The notes: generated from the sequence alone by a model not told the origin. A stretch of DNA of 62,000 bases from Branchiostoma floridae (GCF_000003815.2 NC_049983.1:8194157-8256156), one strand, 5' to 3'; positions 11,821-24,569 are shown, numbered from the stretch's first letter. A program made the numbers and translations.

Positions 11821-13839
11821 TTTTCGATCCATGCCATATGCCTCCATTAAGAGCCTAGCAAATTTCTAGCTGCCTGATATTAGTCCTTTCTTGCGATAAT
11901 AGGGCAACTTCGCAGCTGTCCGTGTTTTCCTTGTAATTAAATGAATTAGAAAGACTTGAAAACTGTCGTAGGCACCATTGAAAAGCCAGAATTAGCCACC
12001 GAGAAGCTTGTTATCTGTTAACGATGGCTCAGTCATGAATGGGGAGACTTCGTAAACAACCATTACTTGGTAAAAGGCTCCTCGACTTCTTGATTTTTCT
12101 TCACCATGGATGAATAGAGTTGACAATGTGTTCGCCTTGTGTAATATGTTTTTCACGTCTATCGACTATATAACGTTACGGATATTGGGCAACAGCAATG
12201 TATAACAGAAGAGCCGCCGTGCCTTTTGACAGTCTAGGAACGAATGGGTCGACAAGAAGTTGAAATATAAGTTGGATAAGGAAGCTTTTCGGACTAACAC
12301 ATTCACACAACCATCCATGTCCTTGGTGCTGAACGCCATTCGCACATCTGACTATTTAGAATACATTTATCATCATTTCGCGCCAAAACAGATACCAGGT
12401 GTTCGATCGAACTCGAAGTCGAATATTCGAACGTTCTATAAACAGAACACCATTTGACCCTTCGTGAACTCATAACGGTTCGCCGGTCAATGTTTTTGGG
12501 GTTGTCCTTTTTCATGGAGGGCTTTGTTTGGGTTAAAATATTCTGCCGTTCTTGGGCGAAGGATACAAATGGCGGTTATGTGGGTCTTCAACTTGTCTGG
12601 GGCTGCCGCCCGGTGTACTACTTAACGGTAAAACGCCACCATGCAACAGGATACCGGTGAGAATACTCCGTTCCTATGATACCGGCTTACCACATGTTCA
12701 CAACTGCCAGATGTAACGTAACCACCATAACCTGTTGTTTTCGTGTGAAGTTGGGGCATTGGTAGGCATATCTCGTTTCATGATTGTAATCTAACGAATC
12801 CAAGACCTTTTAATTCAAGACTGCCGTACAGGGGCAAACATGTTATTTGGTGAAGGGGAACATCGTTGAATATAAATTATGCAAATGAGGACTTCATTTG
12901 CATGAATGATTAGAAAATGCTAGTAAAAAAACTGTTAACTTTTGTTATTAGTTCGGAGGAGTGATCAACTCATATAATGTATGCGAATGGTTGCATATGT
13001 GATTAATTAATGATATAAACACATGATACATCGGTCGTGAAGGTCAAAATCATTTGACGAAGGTATGGGGTCAAGGAACTCTAGTTTTACACGCCAACGT
13101 CTAATATTGTCAGCTTTGGTCCCTACGTACAGACTTACGAATGTCCTCAATGAACAGGATAAGTTCTCGTTTGTATGAAAACATATCATCAAGGTAAATG
13201 ACGTTTCTGACTGCATATCTGAATGCCGTCCCATTGTGTTACGTGCCATCTCGTGTTGATACGAATTTTAATCATGACGGATCTAGTGATGCTTCCAGGG
13301 ACATTCACCCCGTCTGCTGGAAGCTTGATTAAGTCCGTATCATGTGGGCGTCTCTGTATGTGGTTGAAGCGCATCACAGTTCAGTCACCTTTATAATAAC
13401 GTGTCTTTGACCTCTAAAGACATCCCCATTCTAAGATAGCCAAGGTCGTCACATATCGGTTGTAATATAAGGGAACCATGTAATAATGTAAGAGGAAGGA
13501 AATGTATACTCTTTCATATAATGATAAGGTCATTTTATTCGTTCTCCCACATTAAAGGTCATAACACCCGCAAAGAAGATAGCGTACAGGACGTGTGATG
13601 TGTTTCTAGCAATTATAAGTAGTGTACGTGTGAAGCGTTACTAGCAATTTTAAGTCGTGTGAGCGGAAAAGACATGGTCAAGTAATTACGATAATGACAA
13701 GGCAGATTGCTCTTTTTAGCTATACTAAAAGTAATAACTGATATTAACGATATGTGTGTCTTTGAAGAGAAAAACAAGCATGATGATAGAAAATGGACAC
13801 TAAAGACCGAAAGGAAAAACAAGACATGTTCAGGTACAA
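11821..13839. other. Gene-free stretch with a nested palindrome
   Basis: No exon-like frames. A compact cluster of inverted repeats lies at 12398-12452 (see findings). Confidence 0.45.
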
Positions 13840-14045
13840 AGGCCGGATGCTCTGCTGCAGTACCAACGTCACAGGACAGGGGGCCAAAAAATGACCAGGA
13901 AATTCGTCTTCCCAACACATAGGCACATGCCAAATATACTAGTAATTACAATCCATCCACAGGTTCTGAAGTTGTTCTGGCCAGAATAATACATTCGAAA
14001 ACACACACAGACGCGCACACACACATGCACAATGACACGCCAAAA
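13840..14045 (-). repeat. Interspersed repeat family A, reversed copy
   Basis: CTCTGCTGCAGTACCAACG, AGGGGGCCAAAAAATG, GCCAAATATACTAGTAATT and CAATCCATCCACAGGTTCTG in family order on the minus strand, then a CA-rich tail. Confidence 0.6.
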
Positions 14046-15004
14046 CAATACCTTATTATTTTGTTCATGGAGGTAACAAATCAAAGCTATCTGAAGATCC
14101 CACAGGAATATCGTTTACACCACATCAGTTTGATTCATCTTTAGATGGCAATCCACAATACAGTCTACGTCACCAGAGGTGATCTCTACGCATGTTCCCA
14201 ACCATACTGTTTGCGGATGTATATGACCTTACTCTGTTCGCGTGGCGGCAAATCCCTCCTCAAAACTTCGGATCAACAGATTTCATAAAATCAGACTCGC
14301 AGGTTTATGAGATTATTTTCCTTCATACTCGGAAACATTTTAGGGAAAATCTTTATAGTCTCGGACAGCCGTGCGAATGTCTACAGAGGAGCTAGCCTCG
14401 ATATCAGGCCCCGGGGTGAATTTCTTTTCTCTTTGATTGCAAATTGAGGAGTGTTTTCAATTGTTTGCATGTAGGTTGCGAAGACTGCCACCTTCACAGA
14501 ATTAGCCTGGAGACGTTAGAACAAAGCACCTATACTAATAAAAAAGACATAATCAAACAGCCTCCTTAAACATGCTGAAGGCGCTATGCGTAGGTGTGAA
14601 GATTTGGCTCAAAAATGATAACAAAATGGAGCTGTAGTAAAAGATGAAAATGAACTGTAGTGAAGATGATAAATTTCTGGTCATGGTTGGAAAGAGCGTT
14701 GCATGATCGGTGGATGCTCATTAAGCCGAAGAAAGATGCGTGCAAAAATGTCCTGGTTTTGTTTCTTCGTGAATGTGCATGCTGTACTCTACCTATTAGC
14801 TACCCAATCGATGAAAGGTTACTAGAGTTCGTGGACGCAGGTGTATGGTTGTGTGGCCGTTCATTGTGGTCATTACAGGAACCGCGGCATGTCCGACTGA
14901 TAAACTTATCACAGATGGTGACCTCTGACACTACCCTTCGTCAACATGTTCTCTTGTATTTTCCATTAAATCTATAATAACAATTCGTCATTACCTTCGC
15001 CAAG
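14046..15004. other. Gene-free stretch
   Basis: The longest frame (14660-14977, 105 codons) shows no domain, no splice context and no family resemblance; I treat it as chance. Confidence 0.4.
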
Positions 15005-15032
15005 GCGCTCTCTCTGTCTCTCTGTCTGCCTC

Positions 15033-15073
<41 letters not shown>

Positions 15074-15093
15074 GTCTCTCTCTCTCTCTCTCC
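15005..15093. repeat. (CT)n microsatellite
   Basis: Nearly pure CT/TCTG repeats for almost 90 bp. The opposing frame gives an Arg/Glu repeat peptide, which is an artefact. Confidence 0.95.
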
Positions 15094-15094
15094 G

Positions 15095-15240
15095 ACAACT
15101 CGAAAATGCCTGGATGGACTGTCTTGATATTTGGTATGTTAGCCCTAATGAGACCTCGAAATTATCAAATTTTGGACCCCCTAGTAACTTGTTCAGGTAC
15201 TGCAGCGGGAACTCTGGTTTTGATATCTCGTGTTCTAGAC
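15095..15240 (+). repeat. Interspersed repeat family A, + copy
   Basis: CCTGGATGGACTGTCTTGAT, ATTTGGTATG, GGACCCCCTAGTAACTTGTT and GTACTGCAGCGGGA in order. It lies directly next to the CT microsatellite, as the reversed copies lie next to CA tails, so a simple-repeat tail may belong to the family. Confidence 0.65.
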
Positions 15241-16570
15241 ATGCTATGATCATGATTTTAGTGAAGAAGTGAAGTAAGTCGTTTAGATTTTGATCCTCTA
15301 GCTCCTTTTTTGGAACTGCAGGGGCAAATTTTGCTTCAGATTTTGAAAGTGAATGGTTGACGGATCGTAATGATTTTGGGCATGTTTGATGATTTTTTAT
15401 TTCCCAAGCTGTAACGTTATATGTGTAGGTCGGGTTGGGCTCTGTGCCGATGCGTTGTTTTGAAACACAATGCTATTGCTGATTGGCACCCCAGGCAAAA
15501 GTGATCTGAAAATCACATTTACCTGTGGTATTATTTGCTTTGAAATTGTCCAGAGTTACCTGTGGCGATGTTTGCTTTGTAGTTACCCCGAAATACAAAG
15601 CTTGTCGAGGTAACTTGCGGCGAGCAACAGTTATATCTTTTTTGCGTGAGGTCGTTGCACCCTACGAATATAGCTTGCAAGCTGTGTCAAACCGTTAGCT
15701 TTATGGACATTTCACACGCTATGACCTAAATTACATAGGATGATTTAATTATAAAAAGATTTCTCAACAAAAGAGAGGAAAACTACAAAGTGACCAGGAA
15801 ATGTAATGGGTAGGTACTAGATTTCCTAACATCAGTAATTGATGTACATTTTTTGTAAACAAGGGAGTCGGCTCCTTTGTCTTAAACACATGCATGTATG
15901 CGCGCTTACTGCACGGAAAGTTCAGAACATTCGCTAACTTTAGAGAGAATAAGGTATCAAGTAAATAAGCAGATTAAAAAAAAAGCAAAATCAAAGTAGC
16001 CTCATACCTAATAACATAATGGCTGACAAATACTATAAAAGCGACAGTATGGCACCGTAGAACGGTACGTGTGTTATAAGTCCAGTGCCCTGCAGGCAGT
16101 ATGTTTAACAACAGTGCACGTAATGTTTGAACGTACTTTACTAAAGGTTTCGGCATTTCGGCCCTTGATGACTTCAAACAAATCTTCCACGCTTCATTAG
16201 GTGTTCGTCCTTACCATGATTCAATTATTCCACGTAACTAGAAGGCGTTGACCCCGCTGTGCATTTGGTCACTTGTGTAGAAAATTAAGACGGCAGAATT
16301 TATAAAGTACACGTTCGATTGGAAAACCATGAACAAAAGAGTGTTTCTTGTGGAAGGTGTATTATGTTCATACTTACAGGGCACAATTAAGGATACCTCT
16401 TCATTTGCACAGGACCTGGAGGCAATTTCTGATGCAGAATACATCCATCTTCTGATGCAGAGTGCATCGATCGGTCAATGACCCGTACATTTACTTTTGA
16501 CCACGCCTTCTCTGAAGGCGAGGAGTTTTATGAACAGCGTTAACGTTGTTGCGGACAGAAATGTCACAGA
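15241..16570. other. Gene-free stretch
   Basis: Nothing recognisable beyond short AT-rich sequence. Confidence 0.4.
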
Positions 16571-17110
16571 CAGGGCTCGAAATACAGAGTTCATGTGCAA
16601 CTTGGAGCTGTGCACCCGATGTGTTTTCTGTAGGTGCACTGGTGCATCAAAATATTTTCATGTGAATGTAAAGATATCAAAGTATACTAATATGTACCAT
16701 ACTCTTGACATCAAGAGTGTTAGAAAGAAAATAACACGTCTGTCATTGTACTTATTCAAGCTGAAGCTGTTTTAAACTTATTAGAAAGCTTATCCCAAAA
16801 ATAACAATGAAACATATATCGTAGCATTATGAATGAAACAGAAACTATAATACTATTAATGTAATATTCCAATGTAATTCCATTGACAACTTTTCTGTCT
16901 TTTATTTTTTATTTTCTTTAGCTTGACTATGATAATTTCGTTAAGTGTTTCTTTTTAGTTTTCTACGTTATGAACAAAAGGAAGTATTTGGTTTTATTGT
17001 GACTTTCTACTTGGTTTTACGTGGTGCACCCCTTTGGGGGGGGGGGTGCATCCAATTTTTTAGTTGGGTGCATCAGTGCACCTAATCCCAAAAATGAATT
17101 TCGAGCCGTG
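16571..17110. mobile_element. Non-autonomous hAT-like element, 540 bp
   Basis: The left end CAGGGCTCGAAAT (16571) is matched by the right end ATTTCGAGCCGTG (to 17110), an inverted pair with one mismatch in the 13-bp core. Subterminal GGTGCACTGGTGCATC and its inverted counterpart GATGCACCAAC-like sequence reinforce the symmetry. Flanks share CACAGA (GTCACAGA before, CACAGAGA after), compatible with an eroded 8-bp hAT target duplication. CAGGGCTCGAAAT ends are known from hAT-superfamily elements. No transposase frame is present; the interior is AT-rich with a G tract near 17035. Confidence 0.65.
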
Positions 17111-18214
17111 CACAGAGAATGTGAAAACTCCAAATTGTTCATACACGAATGCGTTACTGAAAATGCCATAGATGTATACATTTCACGATAAAAAAAGGGT
17201 GAAAATAACGCACATTCCTATTTTCCTATGCGCGTGTCTACTTAGCCCCGAATGACGTTCGGGAAAGGATATTACGGACAATATTTATTGCAGAAATATG
17301 ATATCAGATGTCCGTGACGACTAAGTGCTGGAGAGTAGACGGTCTGTCTGTAATACTGAAACCGTACACACATTTAAAGAGACATATCTGTCTGTGCCCC
17401 GTTTATCTAAATCGAGACGAAAACGTTTGACACATCTAACGCAGTGCAGCCCGTCTGTCTGACCTAGTGACCAACAGTTATTGATCCCGCATAGATTCTT
17501 TTCCACCCAACAGTTAATCTTTCTCCATCCAGCTTAGTGGATACCATCTCGTCCATTACAGAAAGTAATGGCGGGGCCGTGCCTTAATTGCACGGTTTGA
17601 AAAGAACAAACAAGGGGGTAATTGAGTTCAGTGTGGTGTCAAGTCCGAGGCATTTAACCTGTAACTGATTTAACGCCCTTGCATAGTCAGTGGTCTGGAC
17701 ACCTAGGACTACATACACTCACACTTTGCAGAGCTCATTCGGACTGGCTCAATCGATCCAAAACCGACGGGCATTTCCATATTGGTTTCTTTTATGTATG
17801 CAAGCAAGAACCCGGCAAAATAATACACTGGTGCAAATATGAGCATTTTTAAAAACTTTCATAAATCATTTTCGCTACAACAATCACAGAGATTATGATC
17901 ATTTTTTTCTTCCCTTCTTGTTAAAAAAAACATCTATTTATTCGCACTGAAATTATATTTGATGCGCAAGTGGCCGATGTCTAATTTGGTTTTTGAAAAT
18001 ATACAGCGCCCTTTAAAAATACCCCCCCCCCCCATATTTGGAACAGCCCAGGCGCCTGTAGCTTCGTGCCAGTTTGGTATTTACAGCTTATGTCCAATAT
18101 ATTTATCATGGTCTGTATGCTAATGAAAGCATTCATCAATGGCATTTCGTGCCACTTCATCGCTTTAACAATGCCGCCATATCAGAGCTGCTAAAGAATA
18201 ACAAAAGTATAATT
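17111..18214. other. Gene-free stretch
   Basis: AT-rich, with a poly-C tract at about 18022-18034 and no supportable gene. Confidence 0.45.
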
Positions 18215-18395
18215 AGCGCGCAGATTCATAGCAGGAATTCTTGGGACACCAAGTTTAGAAATTTCAGAAAATATTGCGGCAAGGTTTTTTTCTTTCAAAT
18301 TAGCTCTCAGATTCATAGCACAATTCTTGAGACATCATTTTTTTTTTACAAATTTCATAAAAGATAGACCAAGAAGCGGCAAGGTTTTTGACTCC
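18215..18395 (+). repeat. Tandem duplication, about 87-bp period
   Basis: CAGATTCATAGCAGGAATTC at about 18221 recurs as CAGATTCATAGCACAATTC at about 18308. Each is followed by CTTG.GACA, an AAATTTCA phrase and GCGGCAAGGTTTTT. Two diverged units; no coding signal. Confidence 0.7.
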
Positions 18396-18499
18396 TGGGA
18401 CTCTATAGTAGGTTTTTATCTCGTTTGGTCTTCTTTTACATAATTTGTTTTGCTGACGAAAATAGAGCTACTGTTATGAATGTCTGTATGTGTGTGTGT

Positions 18500-18600
18500 C
18501 TTTCTGTATTTCCGAATATCTATTATTAATATTACTTTTAAGAACTGCTGGATGGATTGTGATGATATTTGATATGTGGGCAGGTGTTGCTGTGTATTTT
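18500..18600 (+). repeat. Interspersed repeat family A, truncated + copy
   Basis: TTAAGAACTGCTGGATGGAT followed by TGATGATATTTGATATGTGG. Truncated before the GGGCCCCC phrase. Confidence 0.5.
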
Positions 18601-21193
18601 TTGTTTTGTTGTTATTGCGGCTAAATAAGCAGCCGAAAAACTGTTCAAAACACACTATGGCTACTACCATTGTCCAACTTCATCCAGTCATTCATTTTTT
18701 CAGCGCCATCCCTCGGTCATGAGACGGAGAGCTAGCTGCGTAGACGTTGATAACTTCAGTACAATTAGCGCCCGTGCCAGGCTTGCAGTAATAGGCGTAA
18801 TGGAAACGGCAGGCTGAGATGCTATCAGCGCGCGCTCTCACGATGACGCAGCTGAAAATTACGAACGACGTTCAGCGGTTCTGTCCGTCGTGTGTTTTCA
18901 TCTCTATGTTATGAAACGGAAAAAAATATAAGTACATGTATGAATGGCATGCATATTGGTGAGAAGTGACGCAGAAATTTTTATATATAGTTCTCGATGA
19001 AATAACATAATGGTTTGATTCGTCATTTTAGTAATCAATTTTGGGTGCCGTGTTATCAAACATAATTGTATTTTGAAGACTGGGCTTCCTGCATTAAAAA
19101 TATAGTATCCAAGGTGATGAGTCACAGACTAGATAGATGTAGAGTGGAGTGTCCTTATATGTCCTTGTCTGGTGGAAAATTCTAGGCATTTTCCACGAAG
19201 CGCGCGCTCGGGTCTTATGATTCAGACGCAGCACCCTAGGGAATGGCGCGCTGACGTCAAACCGGGTCGTCAGCCGGTGGGTTGGGGGTTGTGCAAACCC
19301 ACCGTCCTACCCGCCAAATGGCACGATTTCCTTGTTTATGTTTGTTATATTTAGAATCCGAGACACAATTTTCGGGTCACCTAAACAAAAGGGGTTGAAA
19401 AACCATTGGTAGGTTGATCGCGACTGGCCATGTTGCCCCCGATCACGCGCTAATGTTTGTAAACACAGCGGCATGGTAGCTGCGTAACGGCTCTGGCACA
19501 CCGCCAACCCGCCAGACGCAACAAACCGGGCTGACGACGGTTGCTGGTTGAGTTCATTCTAATATAGGGGGTTCTATTCAAATTTTGAATAAACGTGACT
19601 GAAAGTAGTCATCATCCTTATCATCAAAGTATTAAAAAATTGTACATATTCTGTTTTAAAAGTATCATAGTTGTTCACGTTGGTATGGTTTCTATTTATA
19701 TTCATACTGTGCAAATGTAAACTCTAGAGCACCCCTCTATATGAATGGTATCGTACCAAAACATTGCCGTCCCTGGGGCGTTGCGACATTTCGTTGTGCA
19801 ATGAGCTCTAGGGCGTTGGCAAGGCAGGGGCATTACTTCCAGCCTGTGTCGCCCTTGGAAAACCTCCCCAAATCCTCTCCATGCACTAATGGCCTCTCCT
19901 GTAGTCTCATATCGATCTCCGGTTTTATAAACTGACAGAAGCGAGCTGGTCAAAGGATTTATCCAGCTCTATACTAGTCCTAGCCGGCTGGAGCGACTTT
20001 TTGGCTCCCGGCCAAATGCGAACTATGCTTTCCGAATCAACTGAAACCATCGCTACGTTAGGGATTATAAAACAGCGCGAATGTAGAATAAAATCAACGC
20101 CGCAGACGGCTACTGTCAGTTTGGCGCAATACGTGTGGAAGGTAATGTATTGATCTGGCTTGCACTGAAGTTGCAACTCGACCGCACGTCGCCTTACGTT
20201 GGTATTCTGCGTCAGTACGTGTGCGTTACACAAGCACCTGATCATCACATGATGGTGTATAAAAGGTGTAGGTCGTTCTGGAACAGTCTGGCTTGGCGTT
20301 TCAATCTTCCAAGTAATTTATGAATTCTAAACTGGAGTGTGCTTCTGAAAGCAATGCGACCACGCCTTTTTAGAAAAAAAAAGAAGATTAATCTGAGATT
20401 TCTGCCATGAAAAATTGTGCCACGCCCATTTATGATGGTACATTGGCGACAGCTTCTAATATCGCGCAGAATTCTATCCGTCATTCAAAATCGTTTAAAA
20501 TGTAAATAACATTTTCCCCTGTCACTTAACTCAAGAGAATCGATCAAATTACTATATTCGGAGATGAATGATTATGACATAAAATACACGCAGAAAAAAA
20601 AAGAGAGATAACCCGGTCAAATAGATCTATTTGCATGCCAAGCTTTCTTCTTTCTAGGGCCAACCGCATTTGCACAAATCGATCCCACTTGAAAGAGCTC
20701 AGATATCTATCTTTGAGTTTCTTTTGTCATTTTGCTAGGCTGTCGATCTATTGCGCCGCGCAGGCGTTTTCTCCGGCCTCACAATATATTTCGGTCTAAT
20801 TACATATAATTCTCCAATTCCCAGTAGGTATGAAAATTTCTCTTGATGGAAAATAGAAATCAAACACGGAGTTTCCCAGAGCTTTGGCAACTAGTAGGAA
20901 CGAATCACCTTGGGGGATGAAAAATGCACATTGTGCATAATTTATCTGTAACCCGGGAAAGCAGTTACAATTCATCCACGCGAAGTTGGGCTGACCCTCG
21001 GGCGTTTGCGGCCATAAATTTTGCAGCGAAGACTCAGGTGAAATTACAAATCGGGGTTCGATTTTTTTTTTGGTGAATGAGAGATGGGAAACTTGGGACT
21101 TCGGACTCATCTGAAGCTCAACCCCATCGGTGCTCTTATTTCACAAATGCACTGAGGTGGCATAAGAAATGAAGAAATAGCGGGTAAAATATT
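18601..21193. other. Gene-free stretch
   Basis: No supported gene. A perfect CRE palindrome TGACGTCA occurs at 19252-19259 with GC-rich sequence around it, which might be regulatory but has no gene attached to it here. Confidence 0.4.
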
Positions 21194-21342
21194 CACTCCT
21201 AGCAGAGGTTAGGCTCCGGCTTCTTTTTGACCCTTTTAGACGATTTTCGGGTTTTCTATTAGGTCAAATTTTCTTGTTTTAGCCCAAAACATTAACTGCC
21301 ATCTAAAACTAGCTGGGGCCTAACTTGTGCTAGCTTGGACGG
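21194..21342. mobile_element. Old copy of the CTCCAAGCAGAGG hairpin family
   Basis: CTCCTAGCAGAGGTTAGGCT plus CCGGC at the left matches the left arm of the element at 53470. The right end GGGGCCTAACTTGTGCTAG plus CTTGGA is a decayed version of its inverted right arm. The internal GGGTTTTCTATTAGGTCAAA also parallels the GGGCTTTCTATTTTG of the younger copies. Confidence 0.6.
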
Positions 21343-23778
21343 TGTTTAAACCAAGAAACAAATGTCAAACAGTGCAAAGACAACCTCCCTTTTGTCATGA
21401 ATATTTTCCAACACAAAGTATTAAATTCCGAATCCCTGTGGAAATAGTACTTCGTGACTAATGAATCGAGGTGGATCATTTGCATAATTTTCTAATAATT
21501 GGTCCTCCCTGCAGGGTGACTCAGGCGCGTGTGCCCTCTAGGCTCTAGGTACACCCATCGCTTTCGCACTCTCGCCATACCGAACAAGTCAGCCCCAAAT
21601 GTCATGGCCCTGATTATAGACCCTCTGCGTACTACTGGACATCCCATGACTGGAACTTTACGTCAAACCTCGCCATATCGAGTTCGTTCCACAGACGGAC
21701 ATACTGTAACCCCATCCAGCTGTCTACCCCACCCTTTATTTTTAGCAATCGATTATTCCAGTTTTGGATATCGTTCCCGTGACCACTCGGTCATGCCGTA
21801 TCGCTAGTACGACCGTTGCGAAGTTTTGGTGGTCCCTTTTGTTTATTTTGACACAATTCGTTACCTCCGATTGCTCCGTAAGCCGGCAGGTATGCGCACT
21901 GTGCCTTGTGTACATGGGTGGCGCTTTAGGTCGCCAGGTGTCTCTTGGTACCCAATGTTTTGTTCGGATGTAAACATTGGGGCGTCGCCTGGGAAAACCC
22001 TTTTGTGAACGTAAACACGCTGACAACACGCCGTCGGGCCGCACACAAAAGACGACCGTGACGTCACTTGACGCAACTGGCGCAGAACGCTGCTAGTGTA
22101 GCATTTTCGAACGTCGCGATTGTCGCGAATGTTGCGATAGCCCCAGTGAAAAACTCTAAAGATACGTTGCTAAGGTTCTTTTGAGTCAGTGAGACTTCGT
22201 TTGAAAGGAGGAAGTATTGTTTGAAAGACTGAATTCTACGGTTATACACATCAAACATGAGCGTTAAACCGTTTTAAGGGCGGGGTCTATCTATCAAAGC
22301 ATATTTCTAATCTACAAACAAACGTTGCGACGCACATTGTGACGTAGTTCGGTACGTTGGTTACCTCATAGGACCATCCGGTGCAAGGTAGTCGGTACAA
22401 TAGATCTACACCGGAAAATACAGCGATTTAGTACGATTCACGGCATTTTTACTAGGCATTTGTCGGGATTTTGACACTATGTATTTCCAGTACTTACATA
22501 TAATCTATCAACTGTTAAAATCGGTCCCCAAATGTATAGTTACATACCAAACATTTACCACTCGCTAACACAGGTGTGCTCACTGGCTCTTTGTTTTGAA
22601 TGTGACGTCATATGTTCTTAGATGCGCGCACTACCGCTTGGTGGTGTTTTGGAAAACTGTTCGATTATTCGCCAGTTACACACTGTTTCCTCTCTCCTTT
22701 CCAGAGCTTTGTTTCTAAACAAATCAATTCTCTCGAAAGCGGTATTTCCCCTTGCGTTTTACTTTAAAACAAGAACTCTTCCGGGGGAACATTAAGAAAT
22801 CCCCGGGCTATATATATGTTCCCGTGTTTTGAACGCCAGTGAAAGTTTCCGTTCTCCTTTGTGTTTATGTTTTGAAATTGAAGCATGGAAAATGAAAGCA
22901 ACACTGAAACTGAAATATCGCTTCTGTGATCGGTCTAGTTTTTGGATTTGATAATAAATCACATCGGGATCAGATAATCTGCCCCGGGAGCCATGCATAC
23001 AATATCCTCACCTACATTCCCTGATCCTTAATGGTTCACTTTTATCCCGACCTGTTTCCATCCATCCATCAGTGGTAATGGTATCATTAACATATCCTCA
23101 TTCTGCCGTTAGGAGGAAGGACGGATGCTTCGTCCTAAATTGGCAAGAATGGATTTTTTCGGGGGGTAGATCTACTCTTTTGTTAACCAAACATGGTGGC
23201 GGGATCTTGGACAAGAACACAGCACCTGCCGCCACACAGTCCATGGGGCAAGGGTCCCGACGCGAGGTCGGGAACAATTCACTCCCAGCTCCCTCCCCAG
23301 ACACAATTTGTCAGCTGCCCGGGTTAAATGCGTTCAGCCAGCGATGAAAATTGCGTCCGCAGCCCCCCACGGTACCACACACAGGTCGTCTGGACGCGTT
23401 AATCTACCCCCAGCCATACGCATTCCTTCTTTTCTGTGTGAGGGAATCAATTGGAGCCATAGTTGCGTGTTACTACGCGCATTTCTCACAGAAGAACGTA
23501 AAAAAAAATGCCGCAACAGGGTAATAAAAACGCAATGTCGGCGTTTTCTGTGTCTTGTCAGTCAGATCTCTTACAACCTTTGCCTTTATTTCGGCCACTC
23601 TTCTTATTGAACCGTCTTACAACACAAGACTAGAGTCACATGTTGGCCCCCAGTTGGACTCCATCAGTGTACCGTTAGATAATTGAAGGAGTACTTTGTG
23701 ACCCAGCTGTGCTCCCTTTTCTCACAGAACAGAGGAGCTACGGGGAGTAAAATGCCATTCTTGGTGGTGCATGGTGGA
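21343..23778. other. Gene-free stretch, locally CpG-rich
   Basis: No gene recognised. 21.9-22.4 kb is rich in CpG and has a CRE palindrome TGACGTCA at 22059-22066 and a repeated GTCGCGA/TTGCGA phrase at about 22110-22138. It might be regulatory, but nothing shows this directly. Confidence 0.4.
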
Positions 23779-23900
23779 TAATCTCCAAGCAGATGTTATG
23801 GTGGACAATTGTACTCTGACCTAATAGTTGGAGCAAAATACGATAAGAAAAGTCGTCAGGTCAGGAAACTGTGCACCCCTAACATCTGCTTGGGGATTTA
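23779..23900. mobile_element. Hairpin MITE (CCAAGCAGATG family), about 120 bp
   Basis: Starts TAATCTCCAAGCAGATGTT and ends AACATCTGCTTGGGGATT plus TA. The terminal inverted repeats are about 20 bp with one mismatch. No matching 9-bp flanks were found, unlike three other copies of the family. Confidence 0.75.
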
Positions 23901-24233
23901 GACGAGGACCCTTTGTCCACCTGTCTCTTTGTGAAGGCATGATACAGCTCTGAAGAAAAAGGACAGAAGGAAATCGACCAGAATTTGGACCAATCGCCGT
24001 GGGCATCGCGCTGCGGGGCGCCTTCGTCGCCAAAATCTAATCATTAATGCCCAATGAAGTGGCTCTTTGAGGATGAGTAGCACGCGCATCACTTACACCG
24101 CCCCATCGCCGCGACGTCAATTTCCATGACATTTGGTCGATTTCATATATACAGTTGAGATTGATCTGCGCAGGGTGGGGCAACTGAGGGGAGTCAACTG
24201 ACTACCCACGTACGTGCGTGGTCCACTACTTAC

Positions 24234-24281
24234 TATAAAACCTCGCACTTAGACCGGCCGGTATCTGTTGAAAGTGAAAGT
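24234..24281 (+). promoter_or_regulatory. Candidate upstream promoter: TATA box plus ISRE/IRF-like site
   Basis: A TATAAAA box lies at 24234-24240. Thirty bases downstream, GAAAGTGAAAGT (24270-24281) fits the IRF/ISRE pattern GAAANNGAAANN. A 22-nt ATG exon candidate in phase with PIM exon 2 lies about 270 bp further on (24548-24569). This could be an alternative promoter of the PIM gene about 1.9 kb upstream of its main start codon, but that is inference. Confidence 0.3.
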
Positions 24282-24547
24282 GCTAGCGTGTTGATTATTC
24301 GAGCGACGACCCGGAGAGCGAAACCCGTGTAATTGGAGAGAAAGCGTTGACCGTCCGCCTGTCATCTACCATTTGTCTGGAAATTGATGCCGGCTTGCCC
24401 TCTCAGCCAACCGCACGCCGTCTGAGCGCAGTGCAGGGGTAAGCACGAGCTAGTGCCGCAGACAGGAGGAATTTCTGGTGCTCACTGATCGTATGCTGCA
24501 TACTAAAACATCCCCGTGATAAGTCTACACCGTGTGCTAGGGGAGGC

Positions 24548-24569
24548 ATGGCAGCTGAAATGGCTCCAG
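24548..24569 (+). other. Candidate alternative first coding exon of PIM
   Basis: GGCATGGCAGCTGAAATGG starts at 24545 and ends in CTCCAG followed by the donor GTACTTT at 24570. The ATG has G at -3 and G at +4, a strong context. The 22 coding bases leave phase 1, exactly the phase of PIM exon 1, so splicing to the exon 2 acceptor (26318) keeps frame and gives a short MAAEMAP N-terminus. Upstream ATGs in the leader weaken the case. No transcript evidence is available. Confidence 0.25.

Noticed and set aside
19191-19199. STAT-type TTCCACGAA site
   Set aside because: A 9-bp match is expected by chance and it lies about 7 kb from the kinase gene.
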